Made by a program: the position numbers and the translations under genes | The notes under the pieces: model-generated | Told to the model about the DNA's origin: nothing | Database searches by the model: none | Seen by the model: the letters and a program-made list of their open reading frames with translations, nothing else | Assembly: GCA_020056155.1 (NCBI GenBank) | Contig: JAGVII010000696.1 | Coordinates: 1 to 25,854 of the forward strand | Source of the DNA: Afipia sp. | GTDB taxonomy: Bacteria; Pseudomonadota; Alphaproteobacteria; Rhizobiales; Xanthobacteraceae | Reading direction: 5' to 3' | DNA: 25,854 bases | In this document: positions 14,565-25,854 of the stretch, one piece after another | Layout: each line of letters starts with the position of its first letter | Position numbering within the stretch: position 1 is the first letter of the stretch

Positions 14565-15038
14565 TCAACGAAACCGTTTGCCATCCCATTGCTTTTGATA
14601 GCGGCAGAATGTGCCGGCTCGGCTGCAATCGACGTCGATCGACGGCACACCTGAGTCGATCGACATATCGATTTCGAAGACATCTCCCCGCCAAACCTCG
14701 CGATACATGCCTCCTCTGGAAAGGAAGACGCGATGAAGACAACCCTTCGGCGAACAAAGAGCTTCTCGATTGGAACACCCGAACTGTTCGAAGTGGATTG
14801 CGATGAACTCTTCGCCTCTCGATCCTTTCAGATATCGCAGATACCCCGTTCGAACATTTATTGCATCGTCCATACACAGGAGCTGCGCCGCTTTGAACGC
14901 CTTGTGAATAACCGGCGGAAGTCGTTGCAGCCGCTCATATGATAGCGTGGAAGATCTGCCCTGCGCCATTCCGGCCGCGCGCGCGTTCGCTCCGCTTGCG
15001 GTCAGACACACCATGAGTGCGATGAGAAGGTGCAGCAT
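14565..15038 (-). CDS. secreted Cys-rich hypothetical protein
   Basis: A 157-residue protein with a Sec signal peptide (hydrophobic residues 2-16, likely cleavage after ANARA near residue 21). The mature part has six cysteines, LLC, GCSNREALC, KGCLH, VDC and TFC, probably forming disulfides in the periplasm, and a basic C-terminus. The start is strongly supported by a perfect AGGAGG 5 bases before the ATG. It lies 37 bases downstream of the PilZ gene and 114 bases upstream of the His-tailed MFS gene, all on the minus strand. I do not recognise a named family. The sequence supports export and disulfides only; involvement in metal resistance is by position. Confidence 0.7.
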   Translation of the reverse strand: MLHLLIALMVCLTASGANARAAGMAQGRSSTLSYERLQRLPPVIHKAFKAAQLLCMDDAINVRTGYLRYLKGSRGEEFIAIHFEQFGCSNREALCSPKGCLHRVFLSRGGMYREVWRGDVFEIDMSIDSGVPSIDVDCSRAGTFCRYQKQWDGKRFR

Positions 15039-15075
15039 TTCATCCTCCTATAATCTGCCAAATCGCCCCCGTGAG

Positions 15076-15312
15076 TCAGATTGGTTCAAAAGCCACTCCG
15101 AGCCTTTTTTCGGTCATCCAAATAACTCGACAAGCTCGCCGAAACTCGTCGGCGGCAATTACAAGAGTGAATCTCTTCGGAATTCCTGCCAGGCCCCCAA
15201 TTTCCAACAACGCTCCGGAAGTACTGAGACTTCGGACCGTGCAGGAGATCGCCGCACCATCAAAAGAGACTAAGCCGGCCTTAAAAACTCTCCTTCGTTC
15301 ATGATATCCCAT
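15076..15312 (-). CDS. small PilZ-domain protein
   Basis: A 78-residue single-domain PilZ protein. It begins MGYHERRRVFKAG, giving the RxxxR-type basic c-di-GMP motif. The second motif, usually D/NxSxxG, appears as SLSTSGALLEIG, and the domain ends with the typical CRVIWMTEKRLGVAFEPI strand pattern. The ATG at 15312 is preferred over a TTG two codons upstream. Such stand-alone PilZ proteins are abundant in Bradyrhizobium-like genomes, often in many copies. It lies 33 bases after the ATPase stop, so it is probably cotranscribed. The substitution in the second motif leaves c-di-GMP binding uncertain. Any link to metal efflux is by position only. Confidence 0.75.
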   Translation of the reverse strand: MGYHERRRVFKAGLVSFDGAAISCTVRSLSTSGALLEIGGLAGIPKRFTLVIAADEFRRACRVIWMTEKRLGVAFEPI

Positions 15313-15345
15313 GACCAAGCCCCAAACGTGTCTGACACGACGACC

Positions 15346-17532
15346 TCAGTTTTCAGCGACCTTCAACAAACGTAATGCGTTTAATGTCACCAATACAGTC
15401 GCGCCGGTATCTGCAAGAATAGCCGGCCACAAGCCGGTGACCCCAATCACAGTCGTAACCAGAAAGACTGCCTTTAGACCGAGCGCGACAGCGATGTTCT
15501 GCCGGATATTGATCATGGTGCGCTTCGACAGATCGACCATTGCAGCAACATCCAAAACCCGGCCATGAAGGATTGCGGCGTCCGCCGTCTCCAACGCGAC
15601 GTCTGCGCCTCCGCCCATCGCAATCCCGACATCCGCTGCCGCCAGCGCTGGTGCGTCGTTAATGCCGTCGCCGATCTTGGCAACGAGCCACCCTTCTTTT
15701 TGGAATTGGCCGACAATCCGCTGCTTGTCCTCGGGCAGCAGTTCCGACTGCACTTCGATTCCTAATTGCTCACCGATAGCATTCGCGGTGCGGCGATTGT
15801 CCCCGGTCAGCAGGACCGCTTTGATGCCCACCTCGGTCAGAGCCTTCAGACCTGCCCTTGCGTCGGGACGAAGCTCGTCCCGCATCGCAATTGCGCCGGC
15901 GACTTCATGTCCGGCGACGACGATGGAAACCGTCTTCCCTTCATGATTGAGCGCGGAAACCTGGGAACTCTGTTCCGAAGTCATGGGAGCTCTTTCGCCC
16001 GCGGCCTTGGGGGATCCGACGAACACCTCGATTCCCTCCACCACGGCGCGAACGCCTACTCCGCCGATCGCGTTGGCGTCGGATGTCGGCGGTAGCGAAA
16101 GCTGCCGCTCGCCTGCTTTCCTTAGAATAGCCTTGGCGAGAGGATGGCTTGAACCAGCCTCAAGAGCTGCGGCAAAACGCAACACATCGGCCTCGTTGCG
16201 TCCGAAGCTGATGATGTCCGTAACCTGCGGCTTGCCAACGGTCAGGGTGCCGGTTTTGTCGAAGCAAGCAACGGTAATCTTGCCTATCTGCTCGAGTACG
16301 GCTCCGCCCTTCATGAGAAGCCCCCGCCGGGCTCCTGCGGACAGGCTTGCGGCAATGGCAGCCGGCGTCGAGATGACCAGCGCGCATGGACAGCCGATCA
16401 GGAGAATGGCAAGTCCCTTATAGATCCAGCCGCTCCATCCACCGCCGAAAAGGAGCGGCGGAACGAAAGCAACCAAAGCCGCGACAGCCACCACGCCGGG
16501 GGTGTAGTATCGGGAAAAGCGATCAATGAAGCGCTCTGTCGGAGCCTTCGATTCTTGCGCTTCCTCGACCAATCGGACCACGCGCGCGATCGTATTGTCC
16601 GACGCAGCCGCAGTGACACGTACACGTAACAAGCCATCACCGTTGACGGTGCCGGCAAACACGATTTCCTCAGGTCCCTTTCGGATCGGAGTGCTCTCAC
16701 CGGTGACCGGTGCTTCGTCTATCGAGCTTTCTCCGGAAACGATGACGCCGTCAGCCGAGATGCGATCACCAGGCCGAATCTGGATGATCGCCCCCACCGC
16801 AAGAGTGTCCGCCTGTACCTCGCTGACCTGCCCATTGTCCTCGAGCCGCGCGGTCTTCGGTATCAGTTTGGTCAGATCCTGGATGCTTGCGCGCGCACGG
16901 TTGGCCGCGACGCCTTCCAAAAGTTCACCTATCAGAAAGAGAAAGACGACGGCGGCCGCCTCCTCCGCCGCGCCTATGATAATCGCGCCAACCGCAGCGA
17001 TCGTCATCAGCATCTCAATCGAGAACGGCATGCCCGCCCGCGCCGCCGATAACGAACGCCTTGCGATTGGAATCAGGCCGACCATCATGGCGAGCAAAAA
17101 CGCCCACTGTTCGGTCGCCGGGACGGCTTTCCCAACCAGGAAAGCTATTGCGAGAGCCGCTCCGGATGCGATCGTCAGCATTCCTTTGCGCGTCTGCCAC
17201 CAGCGCTGACCAGGTGCTGCACGCTCATCGATATGGGAATGGCTTTCTTCGTGTGGAGGCTTCCCATCGACTCGATTGTCTTTAGGACCATCGCCACTGA
17301 CCGCCTCCAGCCGAGTCACTTGATAGCCTAGATCCGAAATCTGTTTGCGTACCCGATCATCAATCTCCTTTCCGTCATGCAGCACAGTCACGGTGCCGCG
17401 AGGTACCGACACCGCCACATCCGTTACGCCGTCTATCCGATGCAACGCTGTTTCGATCTTGGTGGCACATGAGGCGCAATCCATCCCCTCAACCTGGAGA
17501 CTGATCTTGGCTGCTCGTGTTGTGACGGTCAT
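15346..17532 (-). CDS. zntA: Zn(II)/Cd(II)/Pb(II)-translocating P1B-type ATPase
   Basis: A 728-residue inner-membrane metal exporter. One HMA domain occupies residues about 8-75, with GMDCASC at 16-22. A short His-containing linker (EESHSH, about 95-100) precedes the membrane domain. The core shows TGES (277-280), CPC (381-383) in GCPCALVISTPAA, DKTGT (425-429), an HP dipeptide (SSHPLAKAI), TGDN and [20 protein letters not shown]. The SxPAA context after CPC and the ADVALETAD segment fit P1B-2 (ZntA/CadA) rather than copper pumps. The ATG at 17532 has AAGG just upstream; a TTG at 17577 would add 15 poorly conserved residues. It lies 146 bases after the small periplasmic protein gene and may have its own promoter. 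A fragment of a second copy of its HMA domain is at 5674-5727. The cadA/zntA naming is interchangeable here. Confidence 0.93.
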   Translation of the reverse strand: MTVTTRAAKISLQVEGMDCASCATKIETALHRIDGVTDVAVSVPRGTVTVLHDGKEIDDRVRKQISDLGYQVTRLEAVSGDGPKDNRVDGKPPHEESHSHIDERAAPGQRWWQTRKGMLTIASGAALAIAFLVGKAVPATEQWAFLLAMMVGLIPIARRSLSAARAGMPFSIEMLMTIAAVGAIIIGAAEEAAAVVFLFLIGELLEGVAANRARASIQDLTKLIPKTARLEDNGQVSEVQADTLAVGAIIQIRPGDRISADGVIVSGESSIDEAPVTGESTPIRKGPEEIVFAGTVNGDGLLRVRVTAAASDNTIARVVRLVEEAQESKAPTERFIDRFSRYYTPGVVAVAALVAFVPPLLFGGGWSGWIYKGLAILLIGCPCALVISTPAAIAASLSAGARRGLLMKGGAVLEQIGKITVACFDKTGTLTVGKPQVTDIISFGRNEADVLRFAAALEAGSSHPLAKAILRKAGERQLSLPPTSDANAIGGVGVRAVVEGIEVFVGSPKAAGERAPMTSEQSSQVSALNHEGKTVSIVVAGHEVAGAIAMRDELRPDARAGLKALTEVGIKAVLLTGDNRRTANAIGEQLGIEVQSELLPEDKQRIVGQFQKEGWLVAKIGDGINDAPALAAADVGIAMGGGADVALETADAAILHGRVLDVAAMVDLSKRTMINIRQNIAVALGLKAVFLVTTVIGVTGLWPAILADTGATVLVTLNALRLLKVAEN

Positions 17533-17678
17533 GGTTGGCCTTGGTCGTGGGGTAATCAGCTCTGCTCCGTAGCGCAAATGTTTTCAAACGCAGTGACGGC
17601 ACCGGAAAATCAGCAGCGTACTTCGGGAGTAGTAACGTCGCGAAATTCGATCAAAACGAAATCCCCTCTATGCGTACA

Positions 17679-18059
17679 TCAGTGCTTTTTGTTGAACTTT
17701 GCCTGCCCTGTCTTACCGGCTTGCGTCTTGAGCACCAGCGTGACCGATGCATTGGCGGCGACCGGCTTCTTGGCCTCTCCCTTCATTGCACTGTTTCCTG
17801 TCGGTGAAAGAGTGATGGTTTCGCGCTCTGATCCGCTCACAACAAGCACCGAACCAGTAAAGCCAGTGGTGGCGACCGGCTTGCTATGTTCATCGATAAT
17901 ATTGAAAGTGATGACGTTTCCCGAGGTCATGAGTTCGGCATGCACGCCCGCTACATCCTCCATCATACCGCCGTTAGGGCCTTTGGAGCCGTGAGCATGT
18001 TGAGCCATTGCCGGAGCCGCGGACAACAGCATTGCTGCCAGAATCAAAATAGCTTTCAT
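17679..18059 (-). CDS. small periplasmic protein of the czc operon
   Basis: A 126-residue exported protein with a signal peptide (MKAILILAAMLLSAAPAMAQ, cleavage near residue 19-20). The mature N-terminus is His/Gly/Met-rich (HAHGSKGPNGGMMEDVAGVHAEL), followed by a beta-rich domain that looks like a small carbohydrate-fold or cupredoxin-like sandwich and a basic tail ending NKKH. I chose the ATG at 18059 because of AAAAGGAGA upstream; a start at 18077 would overlap the czcA stop. It is 14 bases downstream of czcA and so is the last gene of the czc operon. I recall similar proteins next to RND metal pumps in rhizobia, but no characterised function. Periplasmic metal capture or delivery to the pump is a reasonable inference. 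Confidence 0.75.
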   Translation of the reverse strand: MKAILILAAMLLSAAPAMAQHAHGSKGPNGGMMEDVAGVHAELMTSGNVITFNIIDEHSKPVATTGFTGSVLVVSGSERETITLSPTGNSAMKGEAKKPVAANASVTLVLKTQAGKTGQAKFNKKH

Positions 18060-18073
18060 GGGAAGTCTCCTTT

Positions 18074-21615
<3,542 letters not shown>

Positions 21616-21626
<11 letters not shown>

Positions 21627-22566
21627 GAGAAGCCGATCCTTTCGCCATCTCAGCCTTGACGATGAAGCTGTTTTGGGCCGCGTAGATGTCACCGTCCAAA
21701 AGGCCAAACGTGATTTCGACGAGTTCTGGGTCCCGCCCGCCGAGCTCGACGTCGCGGGCTTCAAACTTGTCGCCATTGCGGACGAAAATGACGGTGCGGT
21801 TCTCGAACGTTTGCAGCGCGGAGGACTTCACCGCCACATTCACCTTCTTTGCTGACAACGTCAGCCGCCCGGTGATGAAGAGGCCCGGACGCAACCGCCG
21901 ATCGGGATTTGGCACGGTAGCTCTCGCGAGTGCGCTCTGGGTGTCGCTGCTGCCGATCGGTGCCAGATAGGTAATTTTCGTTTCGATCGGCGGACCGCCA
22001 TCGGCCGGATCGATAAGAACCTGATCTCCGACACTGACCCGATTCAGATCGCGGCGGTAGACGGAAAAGTCCACCCAGACCATCGACAGATCGGCGATGA
22101 CGAATGCCGGCTTTTGCTCGGAAACGTACTCGCCCAGCGTGGTCTGGCGATCGATTACGGTGCCTGCGAGGGACGCTTTCAGTTCATAGGACGTTAGGCT
22201 TTGATTGCTTTCAACGATCGCAAGAACATCACCCTTCTGGACAAGATCGCCGATTCGCTTGCGGACCTCGCGCACGATTCCAGGAAATCGTGGCGTGACT
22301 TGCACCAGTGATTCCTGGTTTGGCTGCACGATGCCGTTCAACAGCAGGCTGTCGCGCAAGACGCCGGGTGATGCCTTGAGAAGTTCGATGCCGGCTGCGG
22401 CGACCTTGGCGTCGCTCATTTCGACAGCCTCCGAATGGTGTTCCTTCTCTACGTTCTCCGTCGGAACTGTTTTGGTAGTTGCTGGTGCCAGCAACAGATA
22501 GCCGCTGTAGACAAGCGCCCCGGTAACGAGCGCAAACACAGAGTAACGAATTAGTCCTTTAATCAT
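21616..22566 (-). CDS. czcB: RND periplasmic adaptor (membrane fusion protein), CzcB type
   Basis: A 316-residue adaptor that links the CzcA pump to the outer-membrane channel. An N-terminal membrane anchor (about residues 6-27) is followed by a His/Glu patch (EKEHHSEAVEMSD). The lipoyl/barrel-sandwich halves are VTPRFPGIVREVRKRIGDLV and SLAGTVIDRQTTLGEYVSEQ. The beta-barrel domain contains VWVDFSVYRRDLNRVSVGDQ and DRRLRPGLFITG. The C-terminus ends in SASHDH. The protein is shorter than long CzcB forms because the alpha-hairpin is short. The ATG overlaps the czcC stop as ATGA, and the 3' end overlaps the PII-like gene by 11 bases. Confidence 0.93.
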
Positions 22567-23837
22567 CTTGTACTCTCGCGGGTTAGCGAAAACGGGTTAC
22601 CGACGAGACCTTCAATCGTCGCAATGGCGATATGAAAATTCTGCAAGGCTTCCTGCTCGCGAAGGAGCGCCTGCAACACAGAGCCCCGGACATCGAGAAG
22701 TTCGAGCAACGTAAACCGTCCTTGCGTGTAACCGCTGGAGACTGTCTCGGAGGCTTTCCGCGCGTTCGGAATGACCGAAGACCGCAGCAGCTTGAGCTCA
22801 GCGAGCGCTCCGGTCAGCGCGTCATAGGCGCGGCCAGCGATGCTGATGAGGACAAGCTTGTTGATGGCGCGCTCTGCATTGGTTTTCGCCAGAGACTCTT
22901 GGGCAGCGATGATGTTGCCGGTGTTCTGGTCGAATATCGGCAACGGAATCGAGACACCCAAGCGCACGGCGTTGTCGTTGGTGTCTTGATAATGGCGCCA
23001 GCCGGCAGCGATACGCACGTCCGGAATCGCCTTCAGGCGCGCAATAAGAAGTTCTGCATTGCGCTGGGCAGTAACAGCAGTCCAGCGCATGAGTTGGGGA
23101 TTGGCTTCGATGGCGTTGACGACCGCCTGAAACGAAGGCGGCTGGCCGATATTTGCGAGCCGCCCGACCGCGGTTCCGAAACGCGGGCTGCTGTCGCCCA
23201 TCAGGATGGCTAGATCACGCCGCGCCGTTGCCAGTTGCGTTTTCGACCGCTCGCGCTCCACTCGAAATAGGTCGGCCGCGACCTGGGCCCGCAGTGTTTC
23301 GGCCGGCGATGACGCACCTTCCTGCACGCGCTTTTCCAGAAGTGGGATTAGCTGGTCGAAACTTGCAATCTGTTCGTCGAATATCTCGATCCGGCGTTGG
23401 GCGCTGATGATCGTAATGAACGCAATCGCGGTCTCTGAGAGAACTTCGAGGCGCGTTGCACGTCTTTGCCAAACCGCATTTCCTATGCCGGCCTCGCCAG
23501 CGGCTAGGCGCGCCTCCCTCTTCCCTCCAAGCTCAACAAGCTGACTGAGCTGTAGTGTCGACTCTGCGGAGCGCGTTCCTTTGTACGGACCGGAACCAAG
23601 GGCATTATCTAGTTCAAAGGAAGCATCAGGATTGGGTAACGCTCCGGCCTGAATACGGAGCCCCCCTGCTATTCCGATATCGCGTTCCGCCGCGGTTAGA
23701 CGCGGGTTAGCGGCCAGCGCCCTTTGCAGGGCCTGCGGCAGCGAAATGGAACGCGTGGGGCGTTCTGTCGCTGCGACGGGAATTGTTATCATAAGCAATG
23801 CGCAAATCACGCGCAAAGCCGTTTGGATGAAAGACAT
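22563..23837 (-). CDS. czcC: outer-membrane channel of the RND pump, CzcC type
   Basis: A 424-residue TolC-superfamily protein that completes the tripartite Czc pump. It has a signal peptide (about residues 1-22, ending VAATE), then two homologous halves starting ISLPQALQRALAANPRL (about 32-48) and AVVNAIEANPQLMRW (about 236-250). The conserved motifs LPNPDASFELDNALG, QLSQLVELGGKREAR and VSIPLPIFDQNTGN, and long amphipathic helices, are all present. It shares a 4-base ATGA overlap with czcB. It is 65 bases downstream of the small His/Cys protein gene. Its sequence differs clearly from the TolC-type lipoprotein at the left end of the window, so the two serve different systems. Confidence 0.94.
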   Translation of the reverse strand: MSFIQTALRVICALLMITIPVAATERPTRSISLPQALQRALAANPRLTAAERDIGIAGGLRIQAGALPNPDASFELDNALGSGPYKGTRSAESTLQLSQLVELGGKREARLAAGEAGIGNAVWQRRATRLEVLSETAIAFITIISAQRRIEIFDEQIASFDQLIPLLEKRVQEGASSPAETLRAQVAADLFRVERERSKTQLATARRDLAILMGDSSPRFGTAVGRLANIGQPPSFQAVVNAIEANPQLMRWTAVTAQRNAELLIARLKAIPDVRIAAGWRHYQDTNDNAVRLGVSIPLPIFDQNTGNIIAAQESLAKTNAERAINKLVLISIAGRAYDALTGALAELKLLRSSVIPNARKASETVSSGYTQGRFTLLELLDVRGSVLQALLREQEALQNFHIAIATIEGLVGNPFSLTRESTR

Positions 23838-23902
23838 AATGCTGACCTGAAAACGGAAAGACGGCGACGCGAAAGAGACGCGCCGCTACGACGACGTTCA
23901 GG

Positions 23903-24271
23903 TCAGAATTTTGGGGGTGGCGGATCGAGCCGCGGATGGTCTGCCAGCAGCAACGCGGGCGTGACAAAAACGAGTTTTACCTGATAGGCTGACGGAACTG
24001 CAACCGATACCAATGAAGGCATTTGGACCGGCGCGCAGGCAGAACAATGCTCGGCGGCAGCTTGAGAATGCGCTTGCCCGCTATCGTCCGAACCTTCGTT
24101 CGACGCAGCTTTCATATCAACCGAAATCGAAGCCGCCACGGCCTGATCCACGCAAGCAACCGTGTGTGCCAAGCCAACGAAAAGATAGACGAAGGCAAAG
24201 AACATCAGCAGGATGCGACGAACGTGCGGTGCTTGCTGACCTAGAGGCTTTTGATTGGCCCGATGTTCCAT
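23903..24271 (-). CDS. small His/Cys exported protein heading the czc operon
   Basis: A 122-residue protein. An N-terminal transmembrane or signal segment (RRILLMFFAFVYLFVGLAHTVAC, about 19-40; given in part) is followed by an Ala/Ser/His linker, a short Cys/His cluster AEHCSACAPVQM (about 74-84), a hydrophobic strand and a Pro-rich C-terminus (RLDPPPPKF). I chose the ATG at 24271 (MEHRANQ), as a reading from 24409 adds 46 residues of poor quality. It is the first gene before czcC, with 65 bases between them. Its layout parallels that of the His-rich protein at 1212-1694 that follows csoR. A role as a periplasmic metal-binding accessory is inferred; I cannot name the family with certainty. 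Confidence 0.65.
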   Translation of the reverse strand: MEHRANQKPLGQQAPHVRRILLMFFAFVYLFVGLAHTVACVDQAVAASISVDMKAASNEGSDDSGQAHSQAAAEHCSACAPVQMPSLVSVAVPSAYQVKLVFVTPALLLADHPRLDPPPPKF

Positions 24272-24334
24272 ATCACCCGAATAGCAAATCTCGTTGCCGA
24301 ACACTATTACAAACTGCCGTGAAACCTGATTCTC

Positions 24335-24349
24335 CGAAAATTGTTTTCG
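24335..24349. promoter_or_regulatory. palindrome upstream of the czc operon
   Basis: The perfect inverted repeat CGAAAA-TTG-TTTTCG sits 64 bases upstream of the first start codon of the czc operon, in the 189-base gap between it and the sitD stop. It is a candidate operator for an unlinked regulator, but short palindromes of this kind also occur by chance. Confidence 0.3.
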
Positions 24350-24460
24350 CCCGAGACCGGCTGATCGCCAACGCCGCGCATACAGCGACGGATGCCGGCC
24401 AAACTTCACGAAGTAGCAGCCAGTTTAGCCACCGAACCATTACTATTTCAATTCTACGAC

Positions 24461-25306
24461 TCAAGTCGCTTCTGGAGTCTCGATCCTCAATGTCTTGCTG
24501 ATTGTGACGACGAATGCAGCAATAAAGCCAATCGTCATCAAGAGCACGATGGTCGGGGCTGGCGCGCTATCGATGAAAAACGAGAGATAAACTCCGAAGA
24601 ACGAAGCGAGGACAGCGATGATGACAGCGATTGCCAGCATGGAGCTGAACTTGCGTGTGAGCAGAAAGGCGATCGCTCCGGGCGCGATTAGCATCGCAAT
24701 AACGAGGATGATGCCAACTGCCTTCAGCGCACCGACGATTGTCAAAGAGAGGACCGATAGCAATCCGTAATGCATGAACTTGACCGGCAGCCCGATCGCT
24801 CTCGCTTGTGCCGGGTCGAAGGCGTGCAGCAGCAGGTCGCGCCATTTCACGAGAATGATGGCGGTCGCGACCGCTGCGATAACACCCGTCTCAATGATAT
24901 CAGCGAGATCAACGCCCAGCATATCGCCGAACAAGATGTGATCGAGATGAACGTCGCTCTGGATCTTGACGTAAAGCACAAGCCCCAATCCAAACATGCC
25001 GGAGAATACGACTCCCATCACCGTGTCATGTTTGATGCGACTATTCTCCTTGAGAAAGCCGGTCGCCAGCGCACAGACCATGCCAGCCGCGAAGGCGCCA
25101 ACGGCGTAGGGAAAGCCGACAATGTAGGCGATCACGACGCCCGGAAAGACGGCGTGCGAGATCGCGTCGCCCATCAACGACCAGCCCTTCAGGACAAGGA
25201 AACAGGAGAGCAAGGCAGCGGGGACTGCCACCAGCACCGAGATCACGAGTGCATGGCGCATAAACTCAAGCTGGAATGGCTGAAGGAGAGAATCAAGCAA
25301 AGTCAT
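24461..25306 (-). CDS. sitD: Mn/Fe/Zn ABC importer permease, SitD/ZnuB family
   Basis: A 281-residue inner-membrane permease of the metal-type ABC-3 family. It has eight to nine hydrophobic segments. The family motifs LKGWSLMGDAISHAVFPGV (about residues 39-57) and ALKAVGIILVIAMLIAPGA (about 195-213) contain the DAxSHAVxPG motif at the membrane-coupling face. The start ATG at 25306 overlaps the stop of the upstream permease as ATGA, and GGAGG lies 7 bases before it. With the partner permease it would form a heterodimer that imports Mn(II), Fe(II) or Zn(II) delivered by a binding protein and ATPase encoded outside the window. The C, D order matches sitABCD/yfeABCD operons. The actual metal cannot be read from sequence. 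Confidence 0.9.
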   Translation of the reverse strand: MTLLDSLLQPFQLEFMRHALVISVLVAVPAALLSCFLVLKGWSLMGDAISHAVFPGVVIAYIVGFPYAVGAFAAGMVCALATGFLKENSRIKHDTVMGVVFSGMFGLGLVLYVKIQSDVHLDHILFGDMLGVDLADIIETGVIAAVATAIILVKWRDLLLHAFDPAQARAIGLPVKFMHYGLLSVLSLTIVGALKAVGIILVIAMLIAPGAIAFLLTRKFSSMLAIAVIIAVLASFFGVYLSFFIDSAPAPTIVLLMTIGFIAAFVVTISKTLRIETPEAT

Positions 25307-25854
25307 AGATCCACCTCCAGTGCTTGCATCGCGCGTCGACGTGCGACCAGCATGCCGTGTTTCGGCGCGAGGAAGAATGCAGCCAGGAAGATCAGCGTTT
25401 GCAGGACGACGATGATGCCGCCGGTCGCACCATCGAGGAAATAGCTCACATAGGCACCGAAGAAACTGGTCGCGGCTCCAATCAAGACGCTAATCGAGAG
25501 CAGATGTGGGAAACGGTCGGTCAGGAGATAAGCGGTCGCGCCGGGCGTCACCACCATGCAGATCACGAGAAAGGCCCCGACGGTTTGTAACGCAGCAACC
25601 GTCGAAGCCGACAGCAGGGTGAAGAACATGATCTTGAGAGCCGACGGGTTGAGGCCGATCGAGCGGGCGTGGCTCTCATCGAAGAAGGTGACCATCAAGT
25701 CCTTCCACTTGACGAGCAGGATAGCGAGCGAGACGAAGCCGATGATGGCGAGTTGCAAGGTATCTTCGGGAGTGATCGCGAGGATATTGCCAAGCACAAT
25801 GGTCTGAATGTTTACGGAAGTCGGCGACAGCGACACCATGAAGAGCCCAAGGCC
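25303..25854 (-). CDS. sitC: Mn/Fe/Zn ABC importer permease, SitC family (5' end outside window)
   Basis: The C-terminal 183 residues of a second ABC-3 family permease; the frame is open to the window end (GLGLF precedes the internal Met at 25839). It shows FFDESHARSIGLNPSALKIMFF, then QTVGAFLVICMVVTPGATAYLL and a C-terminal pair of helices ending RRRAMQALEVDL. It parallels the sitD product segment by segment (FDPAQARAIGL and AVGIILVIAMLIAPGA there), as expected for a heterodimeric permease. It is cotranscribed with sitD through a 4-base overlap. The N-terminal half, with the DAxSHAVxPG motif, is missing from this window only because of the cut. Confidence 0.9.
   Translation of the reverse strand, partial: GLGLFMVSLSPTSVNIQTIVLGNILAITPEDTLQLAIIGFVSLAILLVKWKDLMVTFFDESHARSIGLNPSALKIMFFTLLSASTVAALQTVGAFLVICMVVTPGATAYLLTDRFPHLLSISVLIGAATSFFGAYVSYFLDGATGGIIVVLQTLIFLAAFFLAPKHGMLVARRRAMQALEVDL

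Noticed and set aside
17533..17678. MerR/ZntR-type operator upstream of the Zn/Cd ATPase
   Set aside because: I found no dyad with the spacing typical of MerR-type promoters in these 146 bases.

Overview
The window looks like a mobile or accessory heavy-metal resistance island from an alphaproteobacterium, most likely of the Bradyrhizobiaceae/Nitrobacteraceae (Bradyrhizobium, Nitrobacter, Afipia, Rhodopseudomonas group). The basis is recalled resemblance of several proteins (transposase, PilZ protein, His-tailed MFS protein, small czc-operon proteins) to rhizobial families, plus the high-GC codon style. The genus is an inference. No rRNA, tRNA, CRISPR array, phage module or replication origin was seen.

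Region 1 (1-5506) is a copper locus. A CsoR-type copper repressor and a Cu(+) P1B-ATPase diverge from a 53-bp gap holding a perfect palindromic operator. Downstream of csoR, on the same strand, lie a His-rich secreted protein, a small lipoprotein and a TolC-type outer-membrane lipoprotein cut by the window edge. A secreted Gly/His-repeat protein lies beyond the ATPase.

Region 2 (5507-10256) is a scarred, recombined stretch. It holds a fragment of a heavy-metal ATPase HMA domain next to a 17-bp match to the PII-like gene at 21.4 kb, a transposase inactivated by a nonsense codon and truncation, a lone acyltransferase-3 gene, a chromate transporter (chrA), a multicopper oxidase remnant that has lost its N-terminus and apparently its centre, and a remnant of an ECF sigma factor.

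Region 3 (10257-13016) is an apparently intact cassette: an ArsR-HTH/rhodanese fusion regulator, diverging from a persulfide-dioxygenase-like metallo-beta-lactamase protein and a tightly coupled MFS transporter. It looks like a sulfane-sulfur sensing, oxidation and export unit. It is the best candidate here for a poorly described system.

Region 4 (13113-24271, all minus strand) is a divalent-metal efflux array. In transcription order it is: small His/Cys exported protein, czcC, czcB, a PII-like protein, czcA, a small periplasmic protein, a Zn/Cd/Pb P1B-ATPase, a PilZ protein, a secreted Cys-rich protein and an MFS exporter with a His-rich C-terminus resembling NreB-type nickel exporters. Overlapping stops and starts show that czcC to czcA are one translationally coupled operon.

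Region 5 (24461-25854) holds the two permeases of a Mn/Fe/Zn ABC importer (sitC-sitD type), with sitC running off the window. The window therefore combines copper, divalent cation and chromate efflux, a putative reactive-sulfur module and a metal importer, with at least four decayed gene remnants recording rearrangement.
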